From Bradyrhizobium sp. CCBAU 051011 (GTDB taxonomy: Bacteria; Pseudomonadota; Alphaproteobacteria; Rhizobiales; Xanthobacteraceae): 64,000 nucleotides of DNA. The stretch is taken from NCBI RefSeq assembly GCF_009930815.1, contig NZ_CP022222.1, forward strand, positions 7,296,501-7,360,500, given 5' to 3'. Both the position numbers and the translations under genes were made by a program. Below, in pieces: positions 8,155 to 18,173 of the stretch. Numbering within the stretch: position 1 is the stretch's first letter; each line of letters begins with the position of its first letter. Under the pieces are notes generated by a model. The model saw only the letters and a list, made by a program, of their open reading frames with translations, was not told the origin of the DNA and ran no database searches.

Positions 8155-8499
8155 ATGAATGGGATGCGCAAATATGCATTTGGCGCCGCGGCGGCAGCCG
8201 CTCTTTTTGTAATTCCGATTTCGGCCTTTTCTCAATCCATTGAGATCGGACCGGGAGGCGTCCGAGTAGATCGAGGAGGTGGGCGTTGCGAGCAACTAAG
8301 GCTTGCCTGCGAAAACAAGGACGCGCTGGGAGAGCGGGGCGAAGGAAATTGCCGCAGATATCGGGAGGCCTGCGGGCGACCAGTTCGCAGGGATGTGTGC
8401 GCCGAATTGAGATCTGCTTGCCTCAACAAGGATGCGTTAGGTGAACGAGGCGAAGGAAACTGCCGTCGGTATCGCGAGACTTGTAGAGGTCAGCTGTAG
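8155..8499 (+). CDS. Small exported protein with duplicated cysteine module
   Basis: A 114-residue protein with a signal peptide (about residues 1-25, hydrophobic AAAAAALFVIPISAFSQS). The mature part contains two nearly identical units of about 29 residues, CEQLRLACENKDALGERGE.. and CAELRSACLNKDALGERGE.., each ending GNCRRYRE(A/T)C. Every unit has four cysteines, so paired disulfides in the periplasm are likely. ATG 8155 follows CTGGAGGGATCAAG. It sits between two remnants of a minus-strand methyltransferase gene, as if it had arrived after that gene broke. I do not recognise the family. Confidence 0.75.
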   Translation: MNGMRKYAFGAAAAAALFVIPISAFSQSIEIGPGGVRVDRGGGRCEQLRLACENKDALGERGEGNCRRYREACGRPVRRDVCAELRSACLNKDALGERGEGNCRRYRETCRGQL

Positions 8500-8559
8500 A
8501 GGTCGCTAAACCTCAGTCGCGGGGTGGTCCGGCATTCGCTCGGCGTCACCCCGCGCGCT

Positions 8560-8640
8560 GGTCCGCCGACCATTCCAGTTTATGATCTCGCCGGCGTGTT
8601 GATCGTGGCTGGCGGCAGCGACCAATGCGCGTTCGTTTCC
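8560..8640 (-). pseudogene. Methyltransferase fragment (N-terminal region)
   Basis: Minus-strand translation reads LVAAASHDQHAGEIINWNG, matching the intact neighbour's PHDQNADQVAYWNG at the H-D-Q, A and W-N-G positions. It then loses similarity. Together with 7843-7990 it represents the scattered remains of one methyltransferase gene of about 280 codons. Confidence 0.55.
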
Positions 8641-8672
8641 TTGCGATCGGAGGATGGGGTTCAACTCGAACA

Positions 8673-8730
8673 AGTCCGCCTTCGCTCTTCGAGCTTCGGC
8701 GCGATAGCCTTCGCGCTTACGAGAGGGCTG
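8673..8730. repeat. Short repeat, family F, copy 2
   Basis: AGTCCGCCTTCGCTCTTCGA followed by GCTTCGGCGCGATAGCCTTCGCGC; see copy 1 at 7811-7868. A related segment with GTCCGCC and GCGAAGGCGG also sits inside the family D repeat at 28482-28597. Confidence 0.7.
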
Positions 8731-8763
8731 GCTTGCCGCGCCGTAGCACGTCAGCGCGAAGGC

Positions 8764-8840
8764 TGGTAGGCGGCGAGAGATTCGAACTCCCGACCCTCTC
8801 GGTGTAAACGAGATGCTCTAACCAGCTGAGCTAGCCGCCC
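8764..8840 (-). tRNA. tRNA-Val (anticodon TAC)
   Basis: Minus strand GGGCGGC...GCCGCCT plus discriminator A and encoded CCA. The D arm TAGCTCAGCTGGTTAGAGC, anticodon loop TTTACAC with TAC, and T arm GAGTTCGAATC are intact. 77 nt with CCA. Confidence 0.97.
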
Positions 8841-9034
8841 TTGAACCGCCCCTATCTACCGCCCCGCACGGCATGAACGCAAGCGAGGCCGGCGACGACA
8901 AATGGCCCGAAACCGGCCAATTGCCGCGAAAATGCCTGCCATACGGCGAGATCTTGAAACCTTTTCGACCGCTTGCTGGACCAGCGCGGCTGGGGCCGCA
9001 CCGGTGTGCTCTCGGACAACCCGGCGATGCCTGA

Positions 9035-9211
9035 AAGCCGCCCGCTGCCGCCACCGGCCTCCGGGCCTATTACCGGCCTCACCAATATCTTGGCGACGCG
9101 ACGATCCTCATGGCGGTGTGGCCGATCGGCGGCACGGTCGAGGGCTTTCACGTCGTTCTGATCACGGTCAACCCGTCACTGCTGCGGCGCGTGTCACGCG
9201 CGATGGACTGA
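9035..9211 (+). pseudogene. Unidentified coding-like fragment
   Basis: An open frame after a TGA at 9032 has strong GC bias at third positions and reads YYRPHQYLGDATILMAVWPI then GGTVEGFHVVLITVNPSLL to a stop at 9211. It looks like the C-terminal end of a lost gene next to tRNA-Val. I do not recognise it. The rest of 8841-9034 shows nothing. Confidence 0.3.
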
Positions 9212-9213
9212 GT

Positions 9214-9615
9214 TTAGTCGGTCTCGCGCGCCGGCAATCCCCCGATATCGTTGATCCAGGGAGCCGCCGAGCGGCACCAGATTTGCCGTGCTGGCTTTAG
9301 CTGATCGCGCTGGCGGATGCTGCCCCAGCGGATGCCCCAATCATCGGCCCCACCCTCGCCGCTGGTAAACAACGGCGAGCCGCATTCGCTGCAGAAGTGC
9401 TGAAAGCGCGTCCGGCCGTTGTCACCTCTTTTCGGATAGACTTTTGCTGGCGCGCCCGTCATTCGAACCTGGTCGGCAGAACAGATCACCGTCACCCGAT
9501 ACGGCGAGCCCGTCAGGTTCTGGCAATCGGTGCAGTGACAGATCGATACTTTCGCAGGATCGATCTCGGCCCGATAGGTCACCCGCCCGCAATGGCATTG
9601 CCCGTCAATTTCCAT
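9214..9615 (-). CDS. GFA family zinc protein
   Basis: A 133-residue protein of the glutathione-dependent formaldehyde-activating (GFA/CENP-V) family. Zinc-binding cysteines are in CHCGRVTY (residues 7-9), CHCTDCQ (about 27-32) and FCSECGSPLF (about 94-97), the complete set for two zinc sites. The fold usually binds glutathione adducts, but most family members have no proven reaction, so the formaldehyde role is not assured. It is convergent with unidentified remnants and ends within a few bases of them. Upstream of its start lies the lon terminator. Confidence 0.9.
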   Translation of the reverse strand: MEIDGQCHCGRVTYRAEIDPAKVSICHCTDCQNLTGSPYRVTVICSADQVRMTGAPAKVYPKRGDNGRTRFQHFCSECGSPLFTSGEGGADDWGIRWGSIRQRDQLKPARQIWCRSAAPWINDIGGLPARETD

Positions 9616-9677
9616 CCCTCATCAACTCCATCCGCCGGGCCGAGGTTCAAACCGAGGTCCTCCGCTCCGCACAAACA

Positions 9678-9703
9678 AAAACGGCGCCCGAAGGCGCCGT
9701 TTT
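9678..9703 (-). terminator. Intrinsic terminator of lon
   Basis: AAAACGGCGCC (9678-9688) and GGCGCCGTTTT (9693-9703) form an 11-bp stem. Read on the minus strand it ends in a T-run (complement of 9677-9681), directly after the lon stop codon at 9725. Confidence 0.9.
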
Positions 9704-9724
9704 ATCATATCGTGACGGATCGGC

Positions 9725-12151
9725 TTAGTGGGCGGTCAGGCCGCCGCCGGCTTCATCGCCTGCGTCGGGCTTCGCGACCACCTTGGCATCCTCTTCCCAC
9801 ACGATCGGCGTGGGCGTGCGGACCAGTGCCTTGGCGACCACCTCATCCAGCCTCGCGACCGGGATGATGTCCATGCCGCCCTTGATCGCATCGGAAATCT
9901 CCGTGAGATCCTTGGCGTTGTCCTCGGGGATCAGCACCGTCTTGATGCCGCCGCGGGCCGCAGCCAGCAGCTTCTCCTTCAGACCGCCGATCGGCAGCAC
10001 GCGGCCGCGCAGCGTGATTTCGCCGGTCATCGCGACATCGTGGCGGACCGGAATGCCGGTCATGACCGAGATGATCGCGGTGGCCATCGCCACACCCGCC
10101 GACGGTCCGTCCTTCGGGGTTGCGCCCTCCGGCACGTGGACGTGAATGTCGCGCTTATCGAACAGCGGCGGCTCGACGCCGTAGTTGATCGCCCGCGAGC
10201 GGACGTAGGACGCCGCCGCCGAGATCGATTCCTTCATCACGTCGCGCAGATTGCCCGTAACCGTCATCTTGCCCTTGCCGGGCATCAAGACGCCTTCGAT
10301 GGTCAGCAGCTCGCCGCCGACATCGGTCCAGGCCAGGCCGGTGACGATACCGACCTGCGGCTCGCTGTCGATCTCGCCGAAGCGGTACTTCGGCACGCCG
10401 AGGAAGTCTTCGAGAGTCTTCTCGGTGACCTTGACCGACTTCTTCTTGGAGATCATCAGCTCCTTCACCGCCTTGCGGGCGAGTGTGGAGAGCTCACGCT
10501 CCAGGTTACGCACGCCCGCTTCGCGGGTGTAGCGGCGGATCATCAACAGCAATGCCTCGTCGTCGATCGACCATTCCTTGGAATCGAGGCCATGCTTGGA
10601 GATGGCGTTCGGGATCAGGTGCTTGCGCGCGATCTCGACCTTCTCGTTCTCGGTGTAGCCGGCGATCCGGATGATCTCCATGCGGTCCATCAGGGGCCCG
10701 GGAATATTCAGCGTATTCGCGGTCGTGATGAACATGACGTTCGACAGATCGTAGTCGACCTCCAGATAGTGGTCGTTGAAGGTCGAGTTCTGCTCGGGGT
10801 CCAAAACCTCAAGCAGCGCCGACGACGGATCGCCGCGGAAATCGGCGCCCATCTTGTCGATCTCGTCCAGCAGGAACAGCGGATTCGAGGTCTTCGCCTT
10901 GCGCATCGACTGGATGATCTTGCCGGGCATCGAGCCGATATAGGTGCGGCGGTGACCGCGGATTTCGGCTTCATCGCGCACGCCGCCGAGCGAGACGCGC
11001 ACAAATTCGCGGCCCGTCGCCTTCGCGATCGACTTACCGAGCGAGGTCTTGCCGACGCCGGGAGGCCCGACGAGACACAGGATCGGTCCGGTCAGCTTGT
11101 TGGCGCGCGACTGCACCGCGAGATACTCGACGATGCGGTCCTTGACCTTCTCCAGTCCGTAGTGATCGGAGTCCAGCACGGCCTGCGCCTGCTCGAGGTC
11201 CTTCTTGACCTTGGACTTCTTGTTCCACGGAATCGACAGCAGCCAGTCGAGATAGTTGCGCACGACGGTTGCTTCCGCGGACATCGGCGACATCTGGCGC
11301 AGCTTCTTCAGTTCGTGCTGCGCCTTCTCCCGCGCTTCCTTGGAAAGCTTGGTCTTGGCAATCTTCTCTTCCAGATCGGCGAGCTCGTCGCGACCTTCGT
11401 CGTCGCCGAGTTCCTTCTGGATCGCCTTCATCTGCTCGTTCAGGTAATACTCGCGCTGGGTCTTCTCCATCTGGCGCTTGACGCGCGAGCGGATGCGCTT
11501 CTCGACCTGCAGCACCGAGATTTCGCTCTCCATCAGGCCCAGCACCTTCTCCAGGCGCTGCGTGACGGACAACGTCTCCAGGATGCCCTGGCGATCGGCG
11601 ATCTTGACGGCCAGATGCTGCGCGACCTGGTCGCTGAGCTTGGCGAAGTCAGTGATCGCCTGAACCACGCCGACGACTTCGGCGGAGATCTTCTTGTTCA
11701 GCTTCACATAGCTTTCGAAATCGGACACGACCGACCGCGCCAGAGCCTCGGCTTCAACCGAGTTGGCGTCGGTGTCGGCGAGCGCGATCGCGGTCGCTTC
11801 GTAATATTCAGTGCGGTCGGAATATTTCTGCACGCGCGCGCGCTCGAGACCCTCGACCAGCACCTTCACGGTACCGTCGGGCAGTTTCAGGAGCTGCAGC
11901 ACGCTGGCAAGCGTACCGACCTCGTAGATCGATTCCGGGCTCGGATCATCGTCGGACGCGTTCTTCTGCGTCGCGAGCAGGATCAGCGCGTCGTTCTTCA
12001 TCACCTCTTCGAGGGCGCGGATCGATTTCTCGCGGCCGACGAACAGCGGCACGATCATGTGCGGAAAAACGACGATGTCGCGAAGCGGCAGCACCGGATA
12101 CGAATGGCTTTCGCCGAGAACGATGGTTGGCCGGGTTTTTGGGGTCGTCAT
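9725..12151 (-). CDS. lon: ATP-dependent protease Lon
   Basis: An 808-residue cytoplasmic AAA+ serine protease that degrades misfolded and regulatory proteins. It has the LonN substrate-binding domain ([20 protein letters not shown], about 15-215), a long coiled coil, the AAA module with Walker A GPPGVGKT (362-369) and Walker [11 protein letters not shown], and the C-terminal protease domain with catalytic Ser684 in [12 protein letters not shown] and Lys727 in GGLKEKL. Length agrees with bacterial LonA. It lies downstream of clpX on the same strand with about 310 bases between, so it likely has its own promoter. Confidence 0.99.
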   Translation of the reverse strand: MTTPKTRPTIVLGESHSYPVLPLRDIVVFPHMIVPLFVGREKSIRALEEVMKNDALILLATQKNASDDDPSPESIYEVGTLASVLQLLKLPDGTVKVLVEGLERARVQKYSDRTEYYEATAIALADTDANSVEAEALARSVVSDFESYVKLNKKISAEVVGVVQAITDFAKLSDQVAQHLAVKIADRQGILETLSVTQRLEKVLGLMESEISVLQVEKRIRSRVKRQMEKTQREYYLNEQMKAIQKELGDDEGRDELADLEEKIAKTKLSKEAREKAQHELKKLRQMSPMSAEATVVRNYLDWLLSIPWNKKSKVKKDLEQAQAVLDSDHYGLEKVKDRIVEYLAVQSRANKLTGPILCLVGPPGVGKTSLGKSIAKATGREFVRVSLGGVRDEAEIRGHRRTYIGSMPGKIIQSMRKAKTSNPLFLLDEIDKMGADFRGDPSSALLEVLDPEQNSTFNDHYLEVDYDLSNVMFITTANTLNIPGPLMDRMEIIRIAGYTENEKVEIARKHLIPNAISKHGLDSKEWSIDDEALLLMIRRYTREAGVRNLERELSTLARKAVKELMISKKKSVKVTEKTLEDFLGVPKYRFGEIDSEPQVGIVTGLAWTDVGGELLTIEGVLMPGKGKMTVTGNLRDVMKESISAAASYVRSRAINYGVEPPLFDKRDIHVHVPEGATPKDGPSAGVAMATAIISVMTGIPVRHDVAMTGEITLRGRVLPIGGLKEKLLAAARGGIKTVLIPEDNAKDLTEISDAIKGGMDIIPVARLDEVVAKALVRTPTPIVWEEDAKVVAKPDAGDEAGGGLTAH

Positions 12152-12463
12152 GGCCTATTCCTTCTGTTTTGCCCCCTTGCACGCAGTCCGCGTAGCTTGC
12201 GCAACCGCCACAAGGTGCCGGGATTTCCGGCTCGCCGGCCGCCCTTGCTGCCGTCTCTTACCGGATGATTTTGCGACGAATCTCGAACGTGATTTCCGCC
12301 ACCACGAGCATTAGGTGGCTATCGGGTATGGGGGTGTCAAGTCACGGAAAATCACCGCAAATTGCGGCTCAAACGCGCGAAAAACGCTTACGCCACTGTG
12401 GCCGCCGGAATCTCCGGCAGCCGTCCTTATTGGGGTAGTACAACCGAGGTATGGCGAGCGCGA
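12152..12463. other. lon-clpX intergenic region
   Basis: About 310 bases that must carry the lon promoter on the minus strand. I see no clean terminator for clpX, and cannot identify a sigma32 promoter with confidence. No coding frame here is supported. Confidence 0.4.
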
Positions 12464-13738
12464 TCAGGCGCTGGCGCTGCTCTCGACGGCCCGGTCCGAA
12501 CGGTCCGCATAGATGTAGAGCGGACGGGCAGTTCCCTCGACCACTTCGCGCGAGATCACGACCTCTTCGACGCCTTCCAGACCCGGCAGATCGAACATGG
12601 TCTCGAGCAGGATGGCCTCGAGAATGGAACGCAGTCCGCGTGCACCGGTCTTGCGTTCGATCGCCTTGCGGGCGACCGCGCCAAGCGCCTCGTCGGCGAA
12701 GGTGAGCTCGATGTTCTCCATCTCGAACAGCCGCTGGTATTGTTTCACCAGCGCGTTCTTCGGTTCGACCAGGATCTTCTTCAGCGAATTCTCGTCGAGA
12801 TCCTCCAGCGTCGCGACCACCGGCAAGCGGCCGACGAATTCCGGGATCAGGCCGTACTTCAGGAGATCTTCCGGCTCGACGTGGCGGAAGATTTCGCCGG
12901 TGCGGCGGTCTTCGGGCGCCAGCACCTGGGCGGCGAAACCGATCGAGGTCGAACGTCCCCGCGCGGAGATGATCTTCTCAAGGCCTGAGAAGGCGCCGCC
13001 GCAGATGAACAGGATGTTGGTGGTGTCGACCTGCAGGAACTCTTGCTGCGGATGCTTGCGGCCGCCCTGCGGAGGCACGGAGGCGACTGTGCCTTCCATG
13101 ATCTTCAACAGCGCCTGCTGCACGCCCTCGCCCGACACGTCGCGGGTGATCGACGGGTTGTCCGACTTGCGGCTGATCTTGTCAATTTCGTCGATATAGA
13201 CGATGCCGCGCTGCGCGCGCTCGACATTGTAGTCGGCCGACTGCAACAGCTTCAGGATGATGTTCTCGACGTCCTCGCCGACATAGCCGGCTTCGGTCAG
13301 CGTCGTCGCATCCGCCATCGTGAACGGCACATCGAGAATGCGCGCCAGCGTCTGCGCCAGCAGCGTCTTGCCCGAACCGGTCGGACCGATCAGCAGGATG
13401 TTCGACTTCGCCAGTTCGACGTCGTTGTGCTTGGTCTGGTGATTGAGGCGCTTGTAGTGGTTGTGAACGGCAACCGAGAGCACCTTCTTGGCATGGCTCT
13501 GGCCGATCACGTAATCGTCCAGCACCTTGCAGATTTCCTTCGGCGTCGGAATCCCGTCGCGCGACTTCACGAGCGAGGACTTGTTCTCCTCGCGGATGAT
13601 GTCCATGCAGAGCTCGACGCACTCGTCGCAGATGAATACGGTGGGACCCGCGATGAGTTTGCGGACTTCGTGCTGGCTCTTTCCACAGAACGAGCAATAC
13701 AGCGTGTTCTTGGAGTCGCTCGTGCCAACCTTACTCAT
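12464..13738 (-). CDS. clpX: ATP-dependent Clp protease ATP-binding subunit ClpX
   Basis: A 424-residue AAA+ unfoldase that feeds substrates to ClpP. The N-terminal zinc-binding domain has Cys15, Cys18, Cys37 and Cys40 ([17 protein letters not shown]). Walker A GPTGSGKT includes Lys124, Walker B is [10 protein letters not shown], the pore loop is GYVG and the ClpP-binding IGF-type loop appears as [11 protein letters not shown] and nearby residues. Length and order match orthologues. In Caulobacter and relatives ClpXP degrades cell-cycle regulators. It sits between clpP and lon on the same strand. Confidence 0.99.
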   Translation of the reverse strand: MSKVGTSDSKNTLYCSFCGKSQHEVRKLIAGPTVFICDECVELCMDIIREENKSSLVKSRDGIPTPKEICKVLDDYVIGQSHAKKVLSVAVHNHYKRLNHQTKHNDVELAKSNILLIGPTGSGKTLLAQTLARILDVPFTMADATTLTEAGYVGEDVENIILKLLQSADYNVERAQRGIVYIDEIDKISRKSDNPSITRDVSGEGVQQALLKIMEGTVASVPPQGGRKHPQQEFLQVDTTNILFICGGAFSGLEKIISARGRSTSIGFAAQVLAPEDRRTGEIFRHVEPEDLLKYGLIPEFVGRLPVVATLEDLDENSLKKILVEPKNALVKQYQRLFEMENIELTFADEALGAVARKAIERKTGARGLRSILEAILLETMFDLPGLEGVEEVVISREVVEGTARPLYIYADRSDRAVESSASA

Positions 13739-14168
13739 TCCTGTCTCCGTCCGCCGTTCGATCCGTTACCCGATCGACCCATTCCGGCACGTCACCGGAC
13801 CTGAAGGTAGATAGAGCAAATTCCGTACCAGAAAAGACCCTAACTCAATTACGCACCGTGCTGCGAATCACGGCTCTAGAATCCCCCGCGATCTTAACCC
13901 AGTCCACACAGCCAACCATGCTGACACCCGACTATCAAGAATTCGCTAATCGGGGCCGGAATGGCTACCCGTGACAATACCGTGATTTGTGGCATTCGCA
14001 CGGGGAGAAGTTGACAAAATCGACTGAGCGTTGCGCTTGTGCCACGCCGCAAAACCGGCACGAAAGCGGAACTTTCGGCCTGTGCAGCGCACAGGCGCGC
14101 AGCTTTCGGCCATATTTGCCGATTCAACCAACCGTTAAGGTCAATGCGGGGTGTCGATACCCGTTACC
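13739..14168. other. clpX-clpP intergenic region
   Basis: 430 bases, unusually long for clpP-clpX, so clpX probably has its own promoter. The region is less GC-rich than the genes. I see no repeat, no stable RNA structure and no supported coding frame. Confidence 0.4.
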
Positions 14169-14804
14169 TTACGGGACTTTCACAGGCGTCGCCTCTTCGG
14201 GACGCCTGTCGATCACCTTGTCGACGATACCGAAGTCGCGGGCCATCTCAGCGGTCAGGAATTTGTCGCGCTCCAGCGCATCCTCGATCGCCTTGTAGGT
14301 CTGGCCGGTGTGCTTCACGTAGATTTCGTTGAGGCGCTTCTTGAGATTCAGGATCTCCTGCGCGTGCAGCATGATGTCGGTGGCCTGGCCCTGGAAACCG
14401 CCGGACGGCTGATGCACCATGATGCGCGAATTCGGCAGCGAGAAGCGCATGTCCTTTTCGCCGGCGGCGAGCAGCAGCGAGCCCATCGAGGCCGCTTGCC
14501 CGGTGCACAGCGTCGAGACCGGCGGACGGATGAACTGCATGGTGTCGTAGATCGCAAGACCCGATGTCACCACGCCGCCGGGCGAGTTGATGTACATCGA
14601 GATTTCCTTCTTCGGATTTTCCGCCTCGAGGAACAGAAGCTGCGCGACTGTTAGCGTCGACATGCCGTCTTCGACCGGGCCGGTCACGAAGATGATGCGC
14701 TCTTTCAGGAGCCGCGAGAAAATGTCGTAGGCGCGTTCGCCGCGGTTGGTCTGCTCGACCACCATCGGAACGAGGTTCATGTAGGTTTCAACGGGATCGC
14801 GCAT
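14169..14804 (-). CDS. clpP: ATP-dependent Clp protease proteolytic subunit ClpP
   Basis: A 211-residue serine peptidase that forms the double-heptamer chamber. The catalytic Ser106 lies in [11 protein letters not shown], His131 in MVHQPSGG, and the aspartate follows in the [10 protein letters not shown] segment. The N-terminal axial region begins [20 protein letters not shown]. Downstream on the same strand is clpX and upstream is tig, the conserved order tig-clpP-clpX-lon. Confidence 0.99.
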   Translation of the reverse strand: MRDPVETYMNLVPMVVEQTNRGERAYDIFSRLLKERIIFVTGPVEDGMSTLTVAQLLFLEAENPKKEISMYINSPGGVVTSGLAIYDTMQFIRPPVSTLCTGQAASMGSLLLAAGEKDMRFSLPNSRIMVHQPSGGFQGQATDIMLHAQEILNLKKRLNEIYVKHTGQTYKAIEDALERDKFLTAEMARDFGIVDKVIDRRPEEATPVKVP

Positions 14805-15112
14805 TAGTCACCCCAAGGGTTAGAAGAGGGTTCGTAGAGGGTTAGATCGGTGGGGGCGTACATCCATCGGCAAGGCAAGCCAATCGGCATGATTGTCGCG
14901 CGCGGATAAACGTCCCGTGATGCAGGACTTCAACTCAGAACTCGCGTTAGCGAGCCGTTCACAGATATGAGCCAATTTCCCGGCGACAAGGCCAGGCAAT
15001 TGCGAGCCGAATGGAACGAGTTCAAGCTGATTCGCAGGCGACCTCATAGCGACGGATGCCCCCGCCGCTGCGCTTTCGCCGTTCATCATTAATGTCAGCC
15101 TGATCGAATCGA
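14805..15112. other. clpP-tig intergenic region
   Basis: About 310 bases. The open frame 14820-15089 on the minus strand has no convincing start or codon bias. The region should contain the clpP promoter; no motif is certain. TGATCGAATCGATCA at 15100-15114 is a small palindrome by the tig stop codon. Confidence 0.4.
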
Positions 15113-16471
15113 TCAGGCTGCGCTCTTCTCGTCTTCTTCCTTGAACAGGTCCTCGCGCGAGACCTTCTTCTCGGTCACGTTGGCGAGTTCGAGGATGAAA
15201 TCGACCACCTTGTCTTCATAAATCGGCGCACGAAGCTGGGCCAGCGCATTGGCATTGTTGCGATAGTAGTCCCAGACTTCCTTCTCGCGGCCAGGCATCG
15301 AACGCGCCCGCTCGATCACGGCGCGGCTGACTTCGTCGTCGGTCACGGTGATCTTGTTCTTCTCGCCGATCTCCGAGAGCACGAGGCCGAGCCGGACGCG
15401 GCGGTCGGCGATCTTCTTGTACTCTTCCTTGGCCGCATCTTCGGTGGTGTCCTCGTCGGCAAAGGTCTTACCGGAGGATTCCATCTCGGCCTTGATCGAG
15501 TTCCACATCAGGTTGAACTCTTCCTCGATCAGCGACGGCGGCGCCTCGAATTTGTGGCTGTCGTCGAGACGATCGAGCAGCGCGCGCTTGACGCGCTGGC
15601 GCGTCGCGCCGGCGAACTCGGCGACCAGACGTTCGCGCGCGGCTTCCTTCAGCTTGTCGAGCGATTCCAGGCCAAGCGACTTTGCGAACTCGTCGTCGAT
15701 CTTGGTCTCACCCGGGGCCTCGATCAGGGTTGCCGTAGTCTCGAACTCGGCCGGCTGGCCGGCGAGTTTCTCGCTGGCGTAGTTCTTCGGGAATGACACC
15801 TTCAGGGTACGGGTCTCGCCCGCGCCGATGCCGACGAGTTGCTCCTCAAAGCCCGGAATGAACTGGCCGGCGCCGATCACGACCGGGATGCCCTCGCCGG
15901 TGCCGCCGTCGAACAGTTCGCCGTTGATGGAGCCCTTGAAGCTGATAGTGACGCGATCACCGTTCTCGGCCGTGGCGCCGTCGGCCTTCGCGGCATAGGG
16001 ACGGTTGTTGTCGGCGATGCGCTTGATCGCTTCATCGACCTCGGCGTCGGTGACTTCGACCACCGGCTTCTCCACCGAGAAGGTTTTGAAATCGGCGAGC
16101 TGGATCGTCGGCACCACCTCGATCGCCACCGTGTAGGTCAGATCGGTCTTGCCGGCGAGCAGCTCCTCGACCTCTTTGGTCTCGGTCGGCATGGTGATCT
16201 TCGGCTCGGTCGCGAGACGGAAGCCGCGGTCGGTGAAGATCTGCGTGTTGGTGTCGCGGATGGTCTGGTCGATAGTCTCGGCCATTACCGAGCGGCCATA
16301 CACCTTCTTCAGGTGGCTCACCGGCACCTTGCCGGGACGGAAGCCATTGATGCGCACCTTGTCCTTGAGGTCGACCAGCTTGGCATCCGCCTTGGCATCG
16401 AGATCCGATGCGGGAACGCTGACCTTGAACTCGTGCTTCAATCCCTCGGCGAGGGTTTCGGTGACCTGCAT
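15113..16471 (-). CDS. tig: Trigger factor, ribosome-associated chaperone and prolyl isomerase
   Basis: A 452-residue chaperone that binds at the ribosomal exit tunnel. The N-terminal ribosome-binding domain contains the signature GFRPGKVP (here in [20 protein letters not shown]), followed by the FKBP-type isomerase domain around residues 150-245 ([20 protein letters not shown]) and the helical C-terminal domain. The ATG at 16471 ([15 protein letters not shown]) is chosen over the longer frame to 16669 since GGAAGAAG precedes it and the extension overlaps tRNA-Leu. First gene of the tig-clpP-clpX-lon block. Confidence 0.98.
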   Translation of the reverse strand: MQVTETLAEGLKHEFKVSVPASDLDAKADAKLVDLKDKVRINGFRPGKVPVSHLKKVYGRSVMAETIDQTIRDTNTQIFTDRGFRLATEPKITMPTETKEVEELLAGKTDLTYTVAIEVVPTIQLADFKTFSVEKPVVEVTDAEVDEAIKRIADNNRPYAAKADGATAENGDRVTISFKGSINGELFDGGTGEGIPVVIGAGQFIPGFEEQLVGIGAGETRTLKVSFPKNYASEKLAGQPAEFETTATLIEAPGETKIDDEFAKSLGLESLDKLKEAARERLVAEFAGATRQRVKRALLDRLDDSHKFEAPPSLIEEEFNLMWNSIKAEMESSGKTFADEDTTEDAAKEEYKKIADRRVRLGLVLSEIGEKNKITVTDDEVSRAVIERARSMPGREKEVWDYYRNNANALAQLRAPIYEDKVVDFILELANVTEKKVSREDLFKEEDEKSAA

Positions 16472-16637
16472 GGCGTCAATCTTCTTCCGCTTGCGCCGGG
16501 CCAGAGCGGCCCGGCAGTGTTCAAATGTTCGAGGCGTGGCTTGGCAAGCCTGACGCCGGTGGTTCGGCGGGCCTTGGCTCCCCCAGCGGGGAGCGGACCC
16601 TCCAGTATTCGTCATGCAAACGCTTGGATAGAGCGCT

Positions 16638-16722
16638 TGGTGCGGGCGGAGGGACTCGAACCCCCACAACTTTCGTCACTGGAACCTAAATCCAGCGCGT
16701 CTACCAGTTCCGCCACGCCCGC
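16638..16722 (-). tRNA. tRNA-Leu (anticodon TAG)
   Basis: Minus strand GCGGGCG...CGCCCGC with discriminator A and encoded CCA. The anticodon loop TTTAGGT with stem CTGGA/TCCAG gives TAG. A class II variable arm (TGACGAAAGTTGTG) is present. 85 nt with CCA. Confidence 0.96.
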
Positions 16723-16858
16723 GTGAAAAGCATCCATACCCGGCCGCGATGCCGCGGGCGGCGGGCTTATAACATGAGCCTACACCTCCGCAGCAAAAAA
16801 ATGGCCCTTTTTGACACCGCCGGGGCAAGGCGTCACAGCTGGACAGATAGACAAGAAA

Positions 16859-18163
16859 ATGGTCCGGATCGGGCGCATGGCAAGCCCTAAATCAACGCTC
16901 GATCGACGCAAGCTGATGGCTGGTTTGGGCGGACTAGCTCTCGGCCAAGCGTGGCCGGCTGTGGGCCACGCCCAAAGCCGCGCGAGGGTCGCGATTCCAG
17001 CCCATGTGAGCAGTCTGCGCCTGCGCCCGGACGGCCCTACGACTGAGGTATGGTCACTCGGAGAAGCGCCGTTGCAGTTCAAGCGCGGCCAATCCGCGGA
17101 CGTTGAGGTCCGAAACGACCTTCCTGGAGGGGTCTACCTCAACTGGCGCGGTATCGATGCCGCGCCAGCGCTGGAGCCAATCCTGCCCAAGGACTCGATC
17201 GTGCCGAGCGGTCGATCGGCCACATTCAAACTGGATGCCCGCCATGCCGGAACCTTCGCCTGCGAGCTGATCTCTTTCGGCGGTGCGCCAACCCCGCCGA
17301 GCCGGGCCCTGCCTGTGATTATCGCCGAACCCGAGGCGGTTGCCGTAGATGGCGACCAAGTTCTGCTGATCGAAGAGTGGCGCCTCCGCGCTGACGGCAG
17401 CGCCATTCCTCCGGGCGCCGAATCAGAAAAAATCACGTCAATCTATACAGTTAACGGAAAGTCCTCGTTCGACATTTCAGTCAATAAGCACCAGCGGCTG
17501 AGACTCCGCTTCATCAACGGCTCGCAGCGGACGGTGATTGCGATCAAACTCGACGCCGTCGAGCTGCGGGTGATGGCCATCGACGGGCAGCCGGCCGAGC
17601 CATTCCCGGCCCGAAATGGCGCGGTGGTGCTGCCACCGGGCGGTCGGCTCGATGCTTTTGTCGATGCGACCGCGCCATCGTCGATCCTCCTGCACGACGG
17701 CAAGGAAGCCCGCGTCATCGGCAAGCTAGCGCTCGCCGCGGAGCCACCGGTCCGAAACGAGCCCTTGCCTCCCGCCCCTCCGTTGCCGTCCAATGGACTA
17801 CCGGCCAAAATTGATCTGAAAAACGCGCTTCGTTTCGAGATCCCGGTGGGCGAACCCGATCTCCTCGGCTTTTTTACCGGAAAGCCCCCTGCTTTCCAGG
17901 CCAAGCTGGGTCGGCCCGTGGTGCTGGCCCTGACCAACCGCGCCTCGGTGGCCCATGTGTTCCACCTGCACGGCCATCACTTCCGCCTGCTCGACCGGCT
18001 TGATGACGGCTGGAAGCCGTTCTGGCTGGATACGCTAGCCATTGAACCCGGCCAGACCCAACGCATCGCCTTCCTTGCCGAACATCCGGGGGGCTACCTG
18101 ATTGAATCGGTCGCGACCGACTGGTCTGCGACCCGGATGTTGCGGTGGTACAGTGTCGCGTGA
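16859..18163 (+). CDS. Multicopper-oxidase-like exported protein lacking most copper ligands
   Basis: A 434-residue cupredoxin-repeat protein with a twin-arginine signal (TLDRRKLMAGLGGLALG). The three-cupredoxin layout and the C-terminal HVFHLHGHHFRLLD (His366, His369, His371, His373) are those of multicopper oxidases. However, the first HWHG position reads LNWRGI, the HSH position reads GTFACELISFG, and the terminal HCHxxxH is replaced by ESVATDWSATRM. The trinuclear copper site therefore cannot form in the usual way. FtsP/SufI is a known copper-free relative with a structural role. The start is uncertain: ATG 16859 or ATG 16877. An enolase-superfamily gene starts 11 bases after it, so they may be co-transcribed. 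Confidence 0.82.
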   Translation: MVRIGRMASPKSTLDRRKLMAGLGGLALGQAWPAVGHAQSRARVAIPAHVSSLRLRPDGPTTEVWSLGEAPLQFKRGQSADVEVRNDLPGGVYLNWRGIDAAPALEPILPKDSIVPSGRSATFKLDARHAGTFACELISFGGAPTPPSRALPVIIAEPEAVAVDGDQVLLIEEWRLRADGSAIPPGAESEKITSIYTVNGKSSFDISVNKHQRLRLRFINGSQRTVIAIKLDAVELRVMAIDGQPAEPFPARNGAVVLPPGGRLDAFVDATAPSSILLHDGKEARVIGKLALAAEPPVRNEPLPPAPPLPSNGLPAKIDLKNALRFEIPVGEPDLLGFFTGKPPAFQAKLGRPVVLALTNRASVAHVFHLHGHHFRLLDRLDDGWKPFWLDTLAIEPGQTQRIAFLAEHPGGYLIESVATDWSATRMLRWYSVA

Positions 18164-18173
18164 GGAAACGACC

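Noticed and set aside
9728..12268. An 846-codon open frame antisense to lon
   Set aside because: It is the mirror of a highly conserved protease gene and has no family resemblance.
15100..15114. Palindrome near the tig stop codon considered as a terminator
   Set aside because: TGATCGAATCGATCA is short, AT-balanced and lacks a T-run; it may be chance.
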